21,448 nt of DNA from Armatimonadota bacterium (GCA_012841485.1 DUUU01000080.1:1-21448), one strand, 5' to 3'. Numbered from the stretch's first letter, positions 6,791 through 16,182 are shown. The notes: generated from the letters alone by a model not told the origin. Made by a program: numbers and translations.

Positions 6791-7909
6791 GCGCCTGCCG
6801 AAACGGCGAAGCGTCCGGGCAAAGCCGCGCATGGCAGCCTGGGCGCGAGGCTTGCCGTGACGCCACATCCAGTAGCCCGCGGTGGAGAGGGGCAGATCAA
6901 ACTCGCCGATATACTCGATGAAGGCGGCGTTGAAGCCGGCCTTGAAGCGGTTGAGTCCGGCGAGGTGATCGCTAGCAGCCTGATCGTTGGATTGCGACAC
7001 GCCGCGGAAGTCGTAGAGGGAGCAGCCACTCTCCTTCGCCCAGCGGATCATCTCCCACTGCATCAGGTAGTTGGGCATCACGTTGCGGTGCTCGTTGCTC
7101 GAGGCTCCGTAGGTGTACCAGGCTTTGTCGCCCAGCAGGTAGGCAATTGCCCCGGAGAGCGTCTTCCCCTCGTACTCGGCCAGAAAGAGACGCGCGAGGC
7201 CGCGCGCGACGAGGATCTCCCAGGTATCGCGGTAGTAGTCAAAGCTGCGCACGAGGAAGCCATCGCGCTCGGCCGTGATCAGGAGCAGATCGTAGAAGGA
7301 ACGCATATCCTCTAGTGAATCGCCGACGCGGACAGTCACCCCCTTGCGTCCTGCGAGGCGGATATTATAGCGTGTCTTCTCCTTGCACTGCTTCAGCAAG
7401 TCATCGAGGGAGGGGGTCAGGTCGAGCTTCATCACGCAGCGGGGCTGCTCGCCACCAAAGCCCTGGCCCTCGTCTCGGCCCTGGCCGGAGCGGACGAAGC
7501 CGGCGGCTAGGATGCGATCCGCGACGCTGGCCTCCTCCACCGGGGGGTCAATCTTGACCAGAAGGGCGCGCTCGCGGAGGGCAGTCTCGCGCAGGGCCGC
7601 GGCCATGCGACGGAAGAGGTCATCGCGGGAGTAATCGAGCACGGGGCCGCGAGGGGCGTAGAGGATGCTCCGGCCAGGAATAGGAAGCCGGCGTTTGAGC
7701 AGACCCGCGGCCGCCACGATGGCGCCATCCTGGCGCAGCGCGATACGAATCGGCTCCCAGGCACCGCGCGCCTTCAGCTCGCCCCATTCCCACGTCTGGA
7801 GCACGTCTCCCGCGGGAGAGGCCGCCACAAAGGCGTTCCACTCCTCGCGGTCCGCCTCTGAACACCGCACGATCTGAAGCTCCACCCCTCGCTCTTCCGC
7901 CACGCACAC
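6788..7909 (-). CDS. FemAB/FemX-like peptidoglycan bridge aminoacyltransferase (GNAT fold)
   Basis: 373 residues, near the usual FemX/FmhB length of 330-420. Such enzymes move an amino acid from aminoacyl-tRNA onto the lipid II stem peptide at the inner face of the membrane, starting peptidoglycan cross-bridges. Two GNAT-like halves are visible. The first has LQTWEWGELK (37-46) and SILYAPRGPV (81-90). The second has KTRYNIRLA (178-186), LAEYEGKTLSGAIAY (about 243-257) and the strongly conserved WYTYGAS...YDFRGV stretch (264-304). The GTG at 7909 is used because it follows AAAGGCAGG; a GTG at 7885 (residue 9) is a close alternative. Its promoter lies back to back with that of mreBCD, tying it to cell-wall growth. 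A relative that attaches amino acids to another acceptor cannot be excluded. Confidence 0.87.
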   Translation of the reverse strand: MCVAEERGVELQIVRCSEADREEWNAFVAASPAGDVLQTWEWGELKARGAWEPIRIALRQDGAIVAAAGLLKRRLPIPGRSILYAPRGPVLDYSRDDLFRRMAAALRETALRERALLVKIDPPVEEASVADRILAAGFVRSGQGRDEGQGFGGEQPRCVMKLDLTPSLDDLLKQCKEKTRYNIRLAGRKGVTVRVGDSLEDMRSFYDLLLITAERDGFLVRSFDYYRDTWEILVARGLARLFLAEYEGKTLSGAIAYLLGDKAWYTYGASSNEHRNVMPNYLMQWEMIRWAKESGCSLYDFRGVSQSNDQAASDHLAGLNRFKAGFNAAFIEYIGEFDLPLSTAGYWMWRHGKPRAQAAMRGFARTLRRFGRR

Positions 7910-7936
7910 ACCTGCCTTTCCGATATGCCCACGGCT

Positions 7937-7965
7937 ATTTTACCGCAGAGGCAGGAGCGAGTCAA
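7937..7965 (-). promoter_or_regulatory. Sigma-70-type promoter of the FemX-like gene
   Basis: On the minus strand the -35 is TTGACT (7965-7960) and the -10 is TAAAAT (7942-7937), with exactly 17 bases between them. Each hexamer differs from consensus at one position. Transcription should start near 7930, about 20 bases before the GTG start at 7909. Confidence 0.8.
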
Positions 7966-7978
7966 ACTTGAGTGCGTA

Positions 7979-8007
7979 TTGACATGGCCCCGTCACTTTG
8001 TTATACT
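7979..8007 (+). promoter_or_regulatory. Sigma-70-type promoter of mreBCD
   Basis: The -35 is a full-consensus TTGACA (7979-7984) and the -10 is TATACT (8002-8007), separated by 17 bases. It starts 13 bases from the -35 of the oppositely directed FemX-like promoter, so one regulator could act on both. Transcription should begin near 8014. Confidence 0.85.
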
Positions 8008-8013
8008 CTCAAC

Positions 8014-8226
8014 AGGCAGGGCCGGGATTCGGCCGATGATCTGGGGCGGGAAGCTTGCGGCAATCTCAGCGTTGTGCTTTCCGCTTTCTTTGTATTGGCA
8101 GTCCTGTTTCCGCGCACACGCCGTATCGGGTTCGCTCCCTCGTCCTGGAGGCGGCGGCAGCGCATGGAGACCGGCGCGTTGGGTGTCTGATCTATTCACA
8201 TTACTACAGGAGCTATATCGAACGCT
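8014..8226 (+). promoter_or_regulatory. Long 5' leader of the mreB transcript
   Basis: About 213 bases lie between the predicted start of transcription and the mreB ATG. A GGCCG/CGGCC hairpin (8020-8034) sits at the 5' end. I recognised no riboswitch consensus. The only good Shine-Dalgarno near mreB, AGGAG (8208-8212), is 14 bases from the ATG, longer than usual. Confidence 0.45.
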
Positions 8227-9270
8227 ATGTCATTCTGGGGGTCGGTCTACAGCCGTTTTTCCCGCGACATGGGGATTGATCTGGGAACCGCGAACACGCT
8301 GGTGCATGTGCGTGGGCGCGGGGTTTTGCTTCGTGAGCCTTCCGTGGTGGCGATCAACAGCGAGGATCGCTCGCCGCTCGCCGTAGGAGTCGAAGCCAAG
8401 CGAATGCTGGGCCGAACCCCTGGTTCTATTATCGCGGTTCGCCCACTGAAAGATGGCGTCATCGCCGACTTTGAGCAGACGGAGGCGATGCTGCGCTATT
8501 TTACTCATAAGGTACACCGGCGCAAGTGGTTCCTGGGGCCCCAGGTGATCATCGGCGTGCCTTCCGGCGTGACGGAGGTGGAGAGGCGCGCGGTGCGCTC
8601 GGCCGCGCAGCGCGCTGGCGCGCGGTGGGTGGGCCTCATCGAAGAGCCGATGGCCGCCGCGATTGGCGCCGGCCTTCCCGTCGCCGAGCCGGTTGGCAGC
8701 ATGATCGTCGATATTGGAGGGGGCACTACTGAGGTCGCGGTGATCTCGCTGGGCGGCGTGGTGACCCACCGCTCGCTCCGCGTCGCCGGCGACGAGATGG
8801 ATGACGCCATCATCTCGTATGTGCGCCGGGTACACAACCTCCTGATCGGGGATCGCACCGCCGAAGAGGTGAAGATCAACATCGGATCGGCCTACCCGAT
8901 GGAAGAGGAGCGCACCATGGAGATCCGTGGGCGCGACCTGGTCAGCGGCCTCCCGCGCAGCGCCGTGCTCACCTCTTCCGAGGTGCGCGAAGCGATTGCC
9001 GAGCCTGTCTCGCAGGTGGTGGAAACCGTCAAAGAGACGCTCGAGAGCACCCCGCCCGAGTTGAGCGCGGACATCATGGATCGTGGGATCATCCTGGCAG
9101 GCGGGGGCGCGCTGCTGCGCGGGCTCGACCGGCTCCTCGCCGTGGAAACGGAGATGCCCGTGCATACCGCCGAGGATCCGCTCACCTGCGTAGTCATGGG
9201 CGCCGGACGCGTGGTGGAGGAGATGGACCGAAACCCGATACTCAAAAAGGCCCTGATCAGCAAAGATTAA
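8227..9270 (+). CDS. mreB: Rod shape-determining actin homologue MreB
   Basis: 347 residues, the standard MreB length. MreB forms ATP-dependent antiparallel filaments under the inner membrane that guide the elongasome. The actin-fold motifs are in order: phosphate 1 [11 protein letters not shown] (14-24), the [15 protein letters not shown] stretch (109-123), the catalytic Glu in [12 protein letters not shown] (138-149), phosphate 2 [11 protein letters not shown] (162-172), and the adenosine motif [12 protein letters not shown] (289-300). The short N-terminus before the first strand ([10 protein letters not shown]) contains aromatic residues like the membrane-binding insertion of other MreBs. 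It is first in an mreBCD operon behind a strong promoter and long leader; mreC begins 4 bases after its stop. The Shine-Dalgarno spacing is long, but no better start is in frame. Confidence 0.97.
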   Translation: MSFWGSVYSRFSRDMGIDLGTANTLVHVRGRGVLLREPSVVAINSEDRSPLAVGVEAKRMLGRTPGSIIAVRPLKDGVIADFEQTEAMLRYFTHKVHRRKWFLGPQVIIGVPSGVTEVERRAVRSAAQRAGARWVGLIEEPMAAAIGAGLPVAEPVGSMIVDIGGGTTEVAVISLGGVVTHRSLRVAGDEMDDAIISYVRRVHNLLIGDRTAEEVKINIGSAYPMEEERTMEIRGRDLVSGLPRSAVLTSSEVREAIAEPVSQVVETVKETLESTPPELSADIMDRGIILAGGGALLRGLDRLLAVETEMPVHTAEDPLTCVVMGAGRVVEEMDRNPILKKALISKD

Positions 9271-9274
9271 GACG

Positions 9275-10099
9275 ATGTTCCCTCGGGTCGACCGCAACCT
9301 GGTGCGCCTGTTGCTCGCTCTGCTCATCGTCGTCCTGCTTGCCGCGGGTCACCGCCGGGCCACCTCGGCGGGAGAGGAGAGCCTAGGCGCGACAATCGTC
9401 GCGGTGACGTTGTCGCCCTTCCAGCGAACCCTGGTGAGCAGCGCCCGGATGCTGGAGAACGCCTGGGGGATTGTGCGCGAGATCCGCACCCTCTACGCCG
9501 AGAATCAACGCCTGCGGGCCAGGGTGGAGCAGCTCGAGCAGCGCGTGAACATCCTCAATGAGCGCGGGCTGGAGAACCAGCGCCTGCGGGAGATGCTTCG
9601 CTTCCGTGAGACGTTGCCGCGCTCAGGCGAGGATGCCCTGGCGGCCACGGTCATCGGCGTCAAGCCCACGAACGCGTTCAACACGATCATCGTGGATCGC
9701 GGGGCGAACGACGGCGTGCAAGCGCAGCAGATGGTGCTCACGCCCCGGGGGCTGGTAGGCCAGGTACGTGTGGTCACCCCGAACACCGCAACGGTGCTCC
9801 TGATCACCGACCTCACCAGCGGAGTGGGCGGGCGCGTGCAGCGCACCGGCTGGCGTGGAGTGGTGCGGGGAACGGCGGGCCCGCTTCTGGAGATGACCTA
9901 CATCCCGAAGGAAGCAGACGTGCGTCGGGGCGACCTGGTGGTTACCTCGGGGGTCGGATCGATCTTTCAGGTGAAGGGCATTGTGATCGGTAAGGTAGAA
10001 AACATCCGTCTTGATGAGAACATCTCCGTAAAGACCGCGACGGTCCGCCCTGCGGTGGACTTTCGCCGTCTCGAGGAGGTGCTCGTGTTGGCCCAATGA
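9275..10099 (+). CDS. mreC: Rod shape-determining protein MreC
   Basis: 274 residues. A single N-terminal membrane helix (about residues 9-24) is followed by a coiled coil at about 63-108, rich in heptad Leu, Glu, Gln and Arg (NQRLRARVEQLEQRV and the following repeat). The beta-rich MreC domain then occupies about 120-272, with TVIGVKPTNAF, IIVDRGANDGV, GLVGQV and GDLVVTSGVGSIF, all typical of the family. MreC is a bitopic envelope scaffold that links MreB and MreD to PBP2 and RodA. The gene starts 4 bases after mreB, and its stop overlaps the start of mreD by 4 bases (ATGA), which indicates translational coupling. Confidence 0.96.
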   Translation: MFPRVDRNLVRLLLALLIVVLLAAGHRRATSAGEESLGATIVAVTLSPFQRTLVSSARMLENAWGIVREIRTLYAENQRLRARVEQLEQRVNILNERGLENQRLREMLRFRETLPRSGEDALAATVIGVKPTNAFNTIIVDRGANDGVQAQQMVLTPRGLVGQVRVVTPNTATVLLITDLTSGVGGRVQRTGWRGVVRGTAGPLLEMTYIPKEADVRRGDLVVTSGVGSIFQVKGIVIGKVENIRLDENISVKTATVRPAVDFRRLEEVLVLAQ

Positions 10100-10593
10100 G
10101 TTTCGACCGTCCCACCCCTCGACTGCGGCTGCCCGTCGTCATCGGCGCGATGATCGTGGGATTGGCGCTGCAGACCACGGTGCTCCACGCCGTATCCATC
10201 GGCGGCGTCAAGCCCGACCTGGTGTTGGTGGTCGCGCTCTGCGCGGGCCTGATCGTGGGCCCTGGCGCAGGCGCGCTGTTCGGTGCCTGCGCGGGCCTCT
10301 TGGAAGGCTATGCGCAAGGAGCACACATCGGCAGCCTGGGTCTCAGCCGCGCGTTGGCCGCATTTCTCGCGGGCACGGTAGAGACGCACGTGATGCCGGA
10401 TAATGTCATCGTACCGATGATCACCGTGTTTCTCGGGTCGCTCGCCGCGCACGCGATCTACTTTGTGGTGGCGCCAGAGTTCCCCATCGCGCGCCCGCTG
10501 CGCATTGGGATGACGGAGTCGCTGCTCAATATGTTGTTCACACCGCCCCTCTACCTGGCTCTGGCCCGGTGGGGCTTGACGTATCGGAGGTAG
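10096..10593 (+). CDS. mreD: Rod shape-determining membrane protein MreD
   Basis: 165 residues, nearly all hydrophobic, with about five predicted membrane helices: roughly 12-32, 35-51, 53-71, 90-120 and 140-158. The GVKPDLVLVVALCAGLIVGPGAGALFGACAGLLEG region carries the charged and glycine pattern typical of MreD (a KPDL motif after the first helix, then a glycine-rich helix pair). MreD is the least conserved member of the elongasome, so identification rests on topology, these motifs and the position after mreC. The start overlaps the mreC stop by 4 bases. PBP2 and RodA genes, which often follow, are absent; ilvB comes next after 61 bases. Confidence 0.9.
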   Translation: MSFDRPTPRLRLPVVIGAMIVGLALQTTVLHAVSIGGVKPDLVLVVALCAGLIVGPGAGALFGACAGLLEGYAQGAHIGSLGLSRALAAFLAGTVETHVMPDNVIVPMITVFLGSLAAHAIYFVVAPEFPIARPLRIGMTESLLNMLFTPPLYLALARWGLTYRR

Positions 10594-10654
10594 GAGCCTG
10601 CCGCCCACGAGCCGGATGCGAGCGGTTCGGGCAGGTTCTGAAAGGGAGTGAAGT

Positions 10655-12328
10655 ATGCCAAAGCTGACAGGAGCGCAGGCGCTCATCGACTGTCTGCTGC
10701 GGGAGGGGGTTGACACCGTCTTCGGAGTGCCCGGCGGCGTTCTCCTGCCGCTGTATGATGCGTTTTACGATTCACCCATCCGCAACATTCTGGCGCGCCA
10801 CGAACAGGGCGGCGCCCATATGGCGGATGGTTACGCGCGCGCGACCGGGCGCGTCGGAGTATGCATCGGCACCTCCGGTCCCGGAGCCACCAACCTGATC
10901 ACCGGAATCGCCAACGCCAACATGGACTCCATCCCGATTGTGGCGCTCACCGGCCAGGTGCCCTCCTTTAACATTGGCAAGGACTCCTTCCAAGAGGCAG
11001 ACACCTTTGGCATCACGCTCCCCGTGGTGAAGCATAACTACCTGGTCAAGGACCCGCGCGATCTCTCTCGGGTGATCCACGAGGCGTTCCATATCGCCTC
11101 GACCGGCCGGCCCGGCCCCGTGGTGATTGACTTGCCCAGGGACGTCACCGGTGGCGATTTCGAGTACACGCCCGCCGAGGGCCCTGCAGAGATCCGCAGT
11201 TACCGGCCGACCGCCCAGGGGCATCCCATGCAGATCGCCCGCGCGGCGCAGCTCCTGAACACATCCGCGCGCCCGATCCTCTACGTGGGCGGCGGAGCCA
11301 TCCACTCCGGGTGCCACGAAGAAGTGCGCCAGCTCGCCGAGAGGCTCACCATCCCCACCACCACGACGCTGATGGGCAAGGGTGCCTTCCCCGAGACGCA
11401 CCCCCTCTCGCTGGGGATGCTGGGGATGCACGGCACGGCCTACGCCAACTACGCGGTGCATCATTGCGACCTGCTCGTCGCTATCGGCGCGCGCTTCGAT
11501 GACCGCGTGACCGGAAAGCTGCAGACGTTCGCCCCCGACGCCAAGATCATCCACATCGATATCGACCCGGCAGAGATCGGCAAAGCCAAGCCGGCGGATG
11601 TGCCGATTGTCGGCGACGCCAAAGGCATCCTCGATGCCATCCTGGCCAAGGTAGAGCCAACCGACCACTCCGAGTGGCTTCACCAGATACGCCAGTGGAA
11701 AGAGGAGTTTCCGCTTCAGTACCGCGAGGATGGCACGTCGAAGCCGCAGCAGATTCTCCGAGAGCTGCACGCGGTGACCGGCGGCCGAGCGATCATCTCC
11801 ACCGACGTCGGCCAGCACCAGATGTGGGCCGCGCAATACTACCTGTGCGATCAGCCACGGCACTTCCTCGCCTCGGGGGGGTTGGGCACGATGGGCTTCG
11901 GCCTCCCCGCGGCCATCGGGGCGCAGTTTGGCTGCCCCAAGGAGACGGTGGCCTGCATCTGCGGCGACGGCGGCTTCCAGATGACGCTTCAGGAGATGAT
12001 CGTCGCGGTAGAGCATCGTCTCCCGGTGAAGATCATCCTGCTCAACAACGGCTACCTTGGCATGGTGCGGCAGTGGCAGCAGATGTTCTATCAGAACCGG
12101 CTCTCCGGCGTGGATATCTCGATGCAGCCGGACTTTGTGAAGCTCGCTGAGGCGTATGGCGCCGCCGGCAGGGAGGTCACGGAGACGCGCGACGTGCGCC
12201 CGGCGCTGGAATGGGCGATGGAGATCGACGACCGCCCCTGCCTGCTCAACTTCCGCGTGGCACGCGAGGAGAATGTTTTCCCGATGATCCCCGCTGGGGG
12301 GTCCATCGACCAGATGCTCATCGATTAG
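10655..12328 (+). CDS. ilvB: Acetolactate synthase, large catalytic subunit
   Basis: 557 residues, standard length. It condenses two pyruvates to acetolactate (valine, leucine) or pyruvate with 2-oxobutyrate to acetohydroxybutyrate (isoleucine), using thiamine diphosphate, FAD and Mg2+. The N-terminal ThDP domain has FGVPGGVLLPLYDA (23-36) and the catalytic E50 in RHEQGGAHMADGYARATG. The central FAD domain covers about 190-330 (LYVGGGA, GARFDDRVTGKL). The C-terminal domain has the ThDP motif from GDGG (437-440) to NNGYLGMVRQWQ (464-475), whose last residues are typical of AHAS rather than of catabolic AlsS. The ATG follows GAAAGGGAG. It lies 61 bases after mreD with no obvious promoter of its own, so it may be read from the mre promoter. 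The regulatory subunit gene follows after a 239-base gap. Confidence 0.97.
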   Translation: MPKLTGAQALIDCLLREGVDTVFGVPGGVLLPLYDAFYDSPIRNILARHEQGGAHMADGYARATGRVGVCIGTSGPGATNLITGIANANMDSIPIVALTGQVPSFNIGKDSFQEADTFGITLPVVKHNYLVKDPRDLSRVIHEAFHIASTGRPGPVVIDLPRDVTGGDFEYTPAEGPAEIRSYRPTAQGHPMQIARAAQLLNTSARPILYVGGGAIHSGCHEEVRQLAERLTIPTTTTLMGKGAFPETHPLSLGMLGMHGTAYANYAVHHCDLLVAIGARFDDRVTGKLQTFAPDAKIIHIDIDPAEIGKAKPADVPIVGDAKGILDAILAKVEPTDHSEWLHQIRQWKEEFPLQYREDGTSKPQQILRELHAVTGGRAIISTDVGQHQMWAAQYYLCDQPRHFLASGGLGTMGFGLPAAIGAQFGCPKETVACICGDGGFQMTLQEMIVAVEHRLPVKIILLNNGYLGMVRQWQQMFYQNRLSGVDISMQPDFVKLAEAYGAAGREVTETRDVRPALEWAMEIDDRPCLLNFRVAREENVFPMIPAGGSIDQMLID

Positions 12329-12567
12329 GAGAGTGGCCGGCTCCGGCGCGTGCGCCGGCAATCCACGCCGGACGGGCCTTCGAGGAGCCCGAGGCTTCCA
12401 GGCGTGGCGCGTCAGGCGCTCTCCCCCCAGGGGTGCCTCGCGTGAAACCGCTGTGCCACACTCGTGGGGTTTGCGAAACACGAGGGAAAGGAGGGGTCGC
12501 CCTCGGCGGGCGACTGGCGTCTTCATCCCACCGCTGCGGCGTGTGGGCTTTCGACGTCACTAATTCT
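12329..12567 (+). promoter_or_regulatory. Structured ilvB-ilvN gap with three hairpins and an unpaired Shine-Dalgarno
   Basis: This gap is long for ilvBN, whose genes normally abut. Hairpin 1 is CCGGCGC/GCGCCGG at 12343-12358, just after the ilvB stop. Hairpin 2 spans 12461-12484 (CTCGTG/CACGAG with inner TTT/AAA pairs). Hairpin 3 is GTCGCCC/GGGCGAC at 12496-12514. AAAGGAGGGG (12487-12496) lies between hairpins 2 and 3 but has no ATG, GTG or TTG at normal spacing. I see no T-run, so termination is unlikely; effects on mRNA stability or translation are possible. Confidence 0.45.
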
Positions 12568-13053
12568 GTGAAACATACTCTGTCGGTTCTGGTGGAGAAC
12601 CGTTTTGGCGTGCTGGCCCGGGTGGCCGGCTTGTTTGCCCGCCGCGGCTACAATATCGAGACGCTGGCGGTGGCCCCGACGGACGACCCATCGATCTCGC
12701 GCATGACGATCGTTGTCGGCGGGGATGATTCCGACCTCGAGCAGATCACGAAGCAGCTCAACAAGCTGATCGATGTGATCAAGGTGAACGACTACACGGA
12801 CGTGGCCACCGTCGAACGCGAGTTGGCGCTGATCAAGATCACGGCCGAGCCGGGCGTGCGCGGCGAGATCATGCAGATCGCCGACGTTTTCCGCGCCAAC
12901 GTGGTGGATGTGGGCGAGCGCAGCTTCATCCTGGAGGTCACCGGCAAGGTGGATAAGATCGACGCGCTGACCCGGCTGCTGGAGCCCTATGGCATCCGCG
13001 AGATCGTCCGTACGGGCAAGATTGTGCTCTCGCGCGGCATCCAGCCGCTGTGA
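12568..13053 (+). CDS. ilvN: Acetolactate synthase, small regulatory subunit
   Basis: 161 residues from the GTG at 12568, the position where the family normally begins (KHTLSVLVENRFGVLARV). A GTG nine codons earlier (12541) is an alternative. Neither has a Shine-Dalgarno at normal distance, and the frame stays open far upstream, so the start is uncertain. Residues 3-77 form the ACT domain that binds valine for feedback inhibition, with the glycine-rich RRGYNIETLAVAPTDD loop and SRMTIVVGG. Residues 80-157 are the small-subunit C-terminal domain (ERELALIKI, VVDVGERSFILEVTG, YGIREIVRTGKIVLSRG) that activates the large subunit. It is orthodox apart from its long, structured upstream gap. A small membrane protein gene follows after about 19 bases. 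Confidence 0.95.
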   Translation: MKHTLSVLVENRFGVLARVAGLFARRGYNIETLAVAPTDDPSISRMTIVVGGDDSDLEQITKQLNKLIDVIKVNDYTDVATVERELALIKITAEPGVRGEIMQIADVFRANVVDVGERSFILEVTGKVDKIDALTRLLEPYGIREIVRTGKIVLSRGIQPL

Positions 13054-13072
13054 GTGACGCGGGGTGCCGGCC

Positions 13073-13432
13073 ATGGAGATGCGCGAGCTGATTGACGAAC
13101 AGACGGCGAACGCGGTGATGAACTTGCTAGCCGTGGCCCTGCCACTCGCCGGTGCGATCATCGGCGCCCTCGCCGGCATGCTCGCGCGCCGGCCGGTCCC
13201 GGGTGCCCTGCGTGGCCTGGCCGTGGGCTGCCTCGGCATCCTGAACTGGGTCTTGTGGCGTCTTTACAACGCCATTACGGACCAACTTGGTCTAGATACG
13301 GTCAAGAACCTGCTGGTCAACCTGGCCCTTTTCGTCGCGCTCGGGATCGCCGGCGGCGTGGCGGCAGGGCTCTATCTGCGTTCGAGGCAACCGGCCCCGG
13401 AGAAGGAGACGCCCCCGGCGCAGCGGGCATGA
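13073..13432 (+). CDS. Small predicted membrane protein of unknown function
   Basis: 119 residues from the ATG at 13073; a GTG at 13064 or an ATG at 13079 are also possible, and no strong ribosome site decides. I do not recognise a family. About three hydrophobic helices can be seen: roughly 14-36 (LLAVALPLAGAIIGALAGML), 47-62 (LRGLAVGCLGILNWVLW) and 81-102 (LLVNLALFVALGIAGGVAAGL). They are joined by a basic loop (RRPVPGALR) and a polar one (YNAITDQLGLDTVK), and the tail is charged and proline-rich. It sits between ilvN and ilvC in the same direction, which makes co-transcription likely, but no link to branched-chain amino acids is evident. A role in amino acid export or regulation would be speculation. 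Confidence 0.7.
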   Translation: MEMRELIDEQTANAVMNLLAVALPLAGAIIGALAGMLARRPVPGALRGLAVGCLGILNWVLWRLYNAITDQLGLDTVKNLLVNLALFVALGIAGGVAAGLYLRSRQPAPEKETPPAQRA

Positions 13433-13442
13433 CAGCGGGTGA

Positions 13443-14597
<1,155 letters not shown>

Positions 14598-14608
14598 ACC
14601 CATCGGAG

Positions 14609-14643
14609 TGGCGCGCGCCAAGGCGCGCGCCATTCCTATTTTT
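14609..14643 (+). terminator. Intrinsic-terminator-like hairpin between ilvC and leuA
   Basis: 14609-14619 (TGGCGCGCGCC) is the exact reverse complement of 14622-14632, and TTCCTATTTTT follows at 14633-14643. The stem begins 12 bases after the ilvC stop and the T-rich run ends 15 bases before the leuA ATG. A terminator here would reduce or regulate leuA expression from the upstream promoter. Confidence 0.7.
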
Positions 14644-14658
14644 GAAGGGGTGGATCCC

Positions 14659-16182
14659 ATGCGCCGCATCGCAATCTTTGACACCACTTTGAGAGACGGC
14701 GAGCAATCGCCTGGCGCCAGCATGAACCTGAGCGAGAAGCTGGATGTGGCACGCCAGTTGGCACGCCTGGGCGTTGATGTCATTGAGGCGGGGTTCCCCA
14801 TCAGCTCTCAAGGAGACTTCGACGCGGTACGCCTCGTTGCGGAGAAGATCACCGGACCGACCATTGCCGGGCTCTGCCGCGTCGTGCCCGCGGATATTGA
14901 CCGCGCGGGGGAAGCCCTCCGCCCGGCCGCGAAGCGACGCATCCATACCTTCATTGCCACGTCTGATATCCATCTCAAGCACAAGCTGAAGAAGTCGCGC
15001 GACGAAGTCCTGGAGATGGCCGTAGCCGGCGTGAAGCGCGCCCGCAACTTCACCGATGACGTGGAGTTCTCCGCCGAGGATGCCTCGCGCACCGATTCGG
15101 ACTACCTCTGCCAAGTGGTCGAGGCGGTGATCGATGCCGGCGCCACCACGGTCAATATCCCGGACACCGTCGGCTACGCGGTGCCCCTTGAGTTTGCCCG
15201 TTTGATCGCCACGCTGCGCGAGCGCGTGCCGAATATTGACCGGTGCGTGCTCAGCGTCCATTGCCACAACGACCTCGGGCTCGCCGTTGCCAACTCGCTG
15301 GCGGCGATCATGGCGGGTGCCGGACAGGTAGAGTGCACCATCAACGGAATTGGCGAGCGCGCCGGCAACGCCGCCCTCGAAGAGGTGGTGATGGCGATCA
15401 ACACGCGCGCCGACCAGTTCCAGGTTTCCACCCAGATCAACACGCGCGAGATCTACCGCGCCAGTCGCCTGGTCACCGACGTGACGGGGATCGCGGTGCA
15501 GCCGAACAAGGCGGTCGTCGGTGCCAACGCTTTTGCACACGAAGCGGGCATCCACCAGCACGGCGTGCTGCAGGAGCGCACCACCTACGAGATCATGAGC
15601 GCGCAGGATGTTGGCATCGCTGAAAGCCGCCTGGTCCTGGGCAAGCACTCCGGCCGGCATGCCTTCGAGAAGCGCCTCCATGAGCTTGGCTACACGCTCA
15701 GCAAGGAGGATCTTGACCGCGCTTTCGCCCGTTTCAAGGAGCTGGCGGATAAGAAGAAGGAGATCTTCGACGCCGATCTCGAGTCCATTGTCGCCGACGA
15801 GGTCCACTCGGTACCGCAGGAGTACTCGCTGGAGTACATGACCGTGATGGCCGGCCTGGAGGGCTATCCCACAGCGACCATCAGGGTGCGCCGCGGGCAA
15901 TCGGAGCTGGTGGACGCCGGCCTCGGCGTAGGCACCATCGACGCGGTGTACAAAACCATCGACAAGCTCCTCGGCATCCCGCACGAGTTGGTGGAGTATT
16001 CCGTCAAATCGGTGACGGGGGGCACGGACGCGCTCGCCGAGGTGACCGTGAAGGTGGGCGCCGACGGGCGCACCTACACCGGGCGCGGCGCCAGCCTCGA
16101 TGTAGTGGAGGCGAGCGCCAAGGCCTACATGCAGGCGCTCAATAAACTGGTCCACTACCGCGCAACATCCGCGCGGGCATAG
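14659..16182 (+). CDS. leuA: 2-isopropylmalate synthase
   Basis: 507 residues from the ATG at 14659. This start has GAAGGGG upstream and gives the family N-terminus [21 protein letters not shown]; the open frame reaches back to 14608, but that part is the terminator hairpin. The enzyme condenses acetyl-CoA with 2-oxoisovalerate, the first committed step to leucine. The catalytic TIM barrel shows LRDGEQSPG (11-19), the metal ligands H201 and H203 in [11 protein letters not shown], and [15 protein letters not shown] (229-243), the last segment typical of LeuA. A linker and the C-terminal LeuA dimer domain (about 375-500) bind leucine for feedback inhibition. It lies 61 bases after ilvC with a terminator-like hairpin between. 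No leuB, leuC or leuD gene is in the window. Confidence 0.97.
   Translation: MRRIAIFDTTLRDGEQSPGASMNLSEKLDVARQLARLGVDVIEAGFPISSQGDFDAVRLVAEKITGPTIAGLCRVVPADIDRAGEALRPAAKRRIHTFIATSDIHLKHKLKKSRDEVLEMAVAGVKRARNFTDDVEFSAEDASRTDSDYLCQVVEAVIDAGATTVNIPDTVGYAVPLEFARLIATLRERVPNIDRCVLSVHCHNDLGLAVANSLAAIMAGAGQVECTINGIGERAGNAALEEVVMAINTRADQFQVSTQINTREIYRASRLVTDVTGIAVQPNKAVVGANAFAHEAGIHQHGVLQERTTYEIMSAQDVGIAESRLVLGKHSGRHAFEKRLHELGYTLSKEDLDRAFARFKELADKKKEIFDADLESIVADEVHSVPQEYSLEYMTVMAGLEGYPTATIRVRRGQSELVDAGLGVGTIDAVYKTIDKLLGIPHELVEYSVKSVTGGTDALAEVTVKVGADGRTYTGRGASLDVVEASAKAYMQALNKLVHYRATSARA

Noticed and set aside
8164..8190. Eight-codon upstream open frame in the mreB leader
   Set aside because: GGAGG lies 12 bases before its ATG, which is marginal, and the peptide (METGALGV) has no regulatory codon pattern.
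8230..9327. 365-codon minus-strand open frame
   Set aside because: It is antisense to mreB, which is a certain gene.
10772..12526. 584-codon minus-strand open frame
   Set aside because: It is antisense to ilvB, which is unmistakable; its His/Arg/Gly/Val-rich product has no family motifs.
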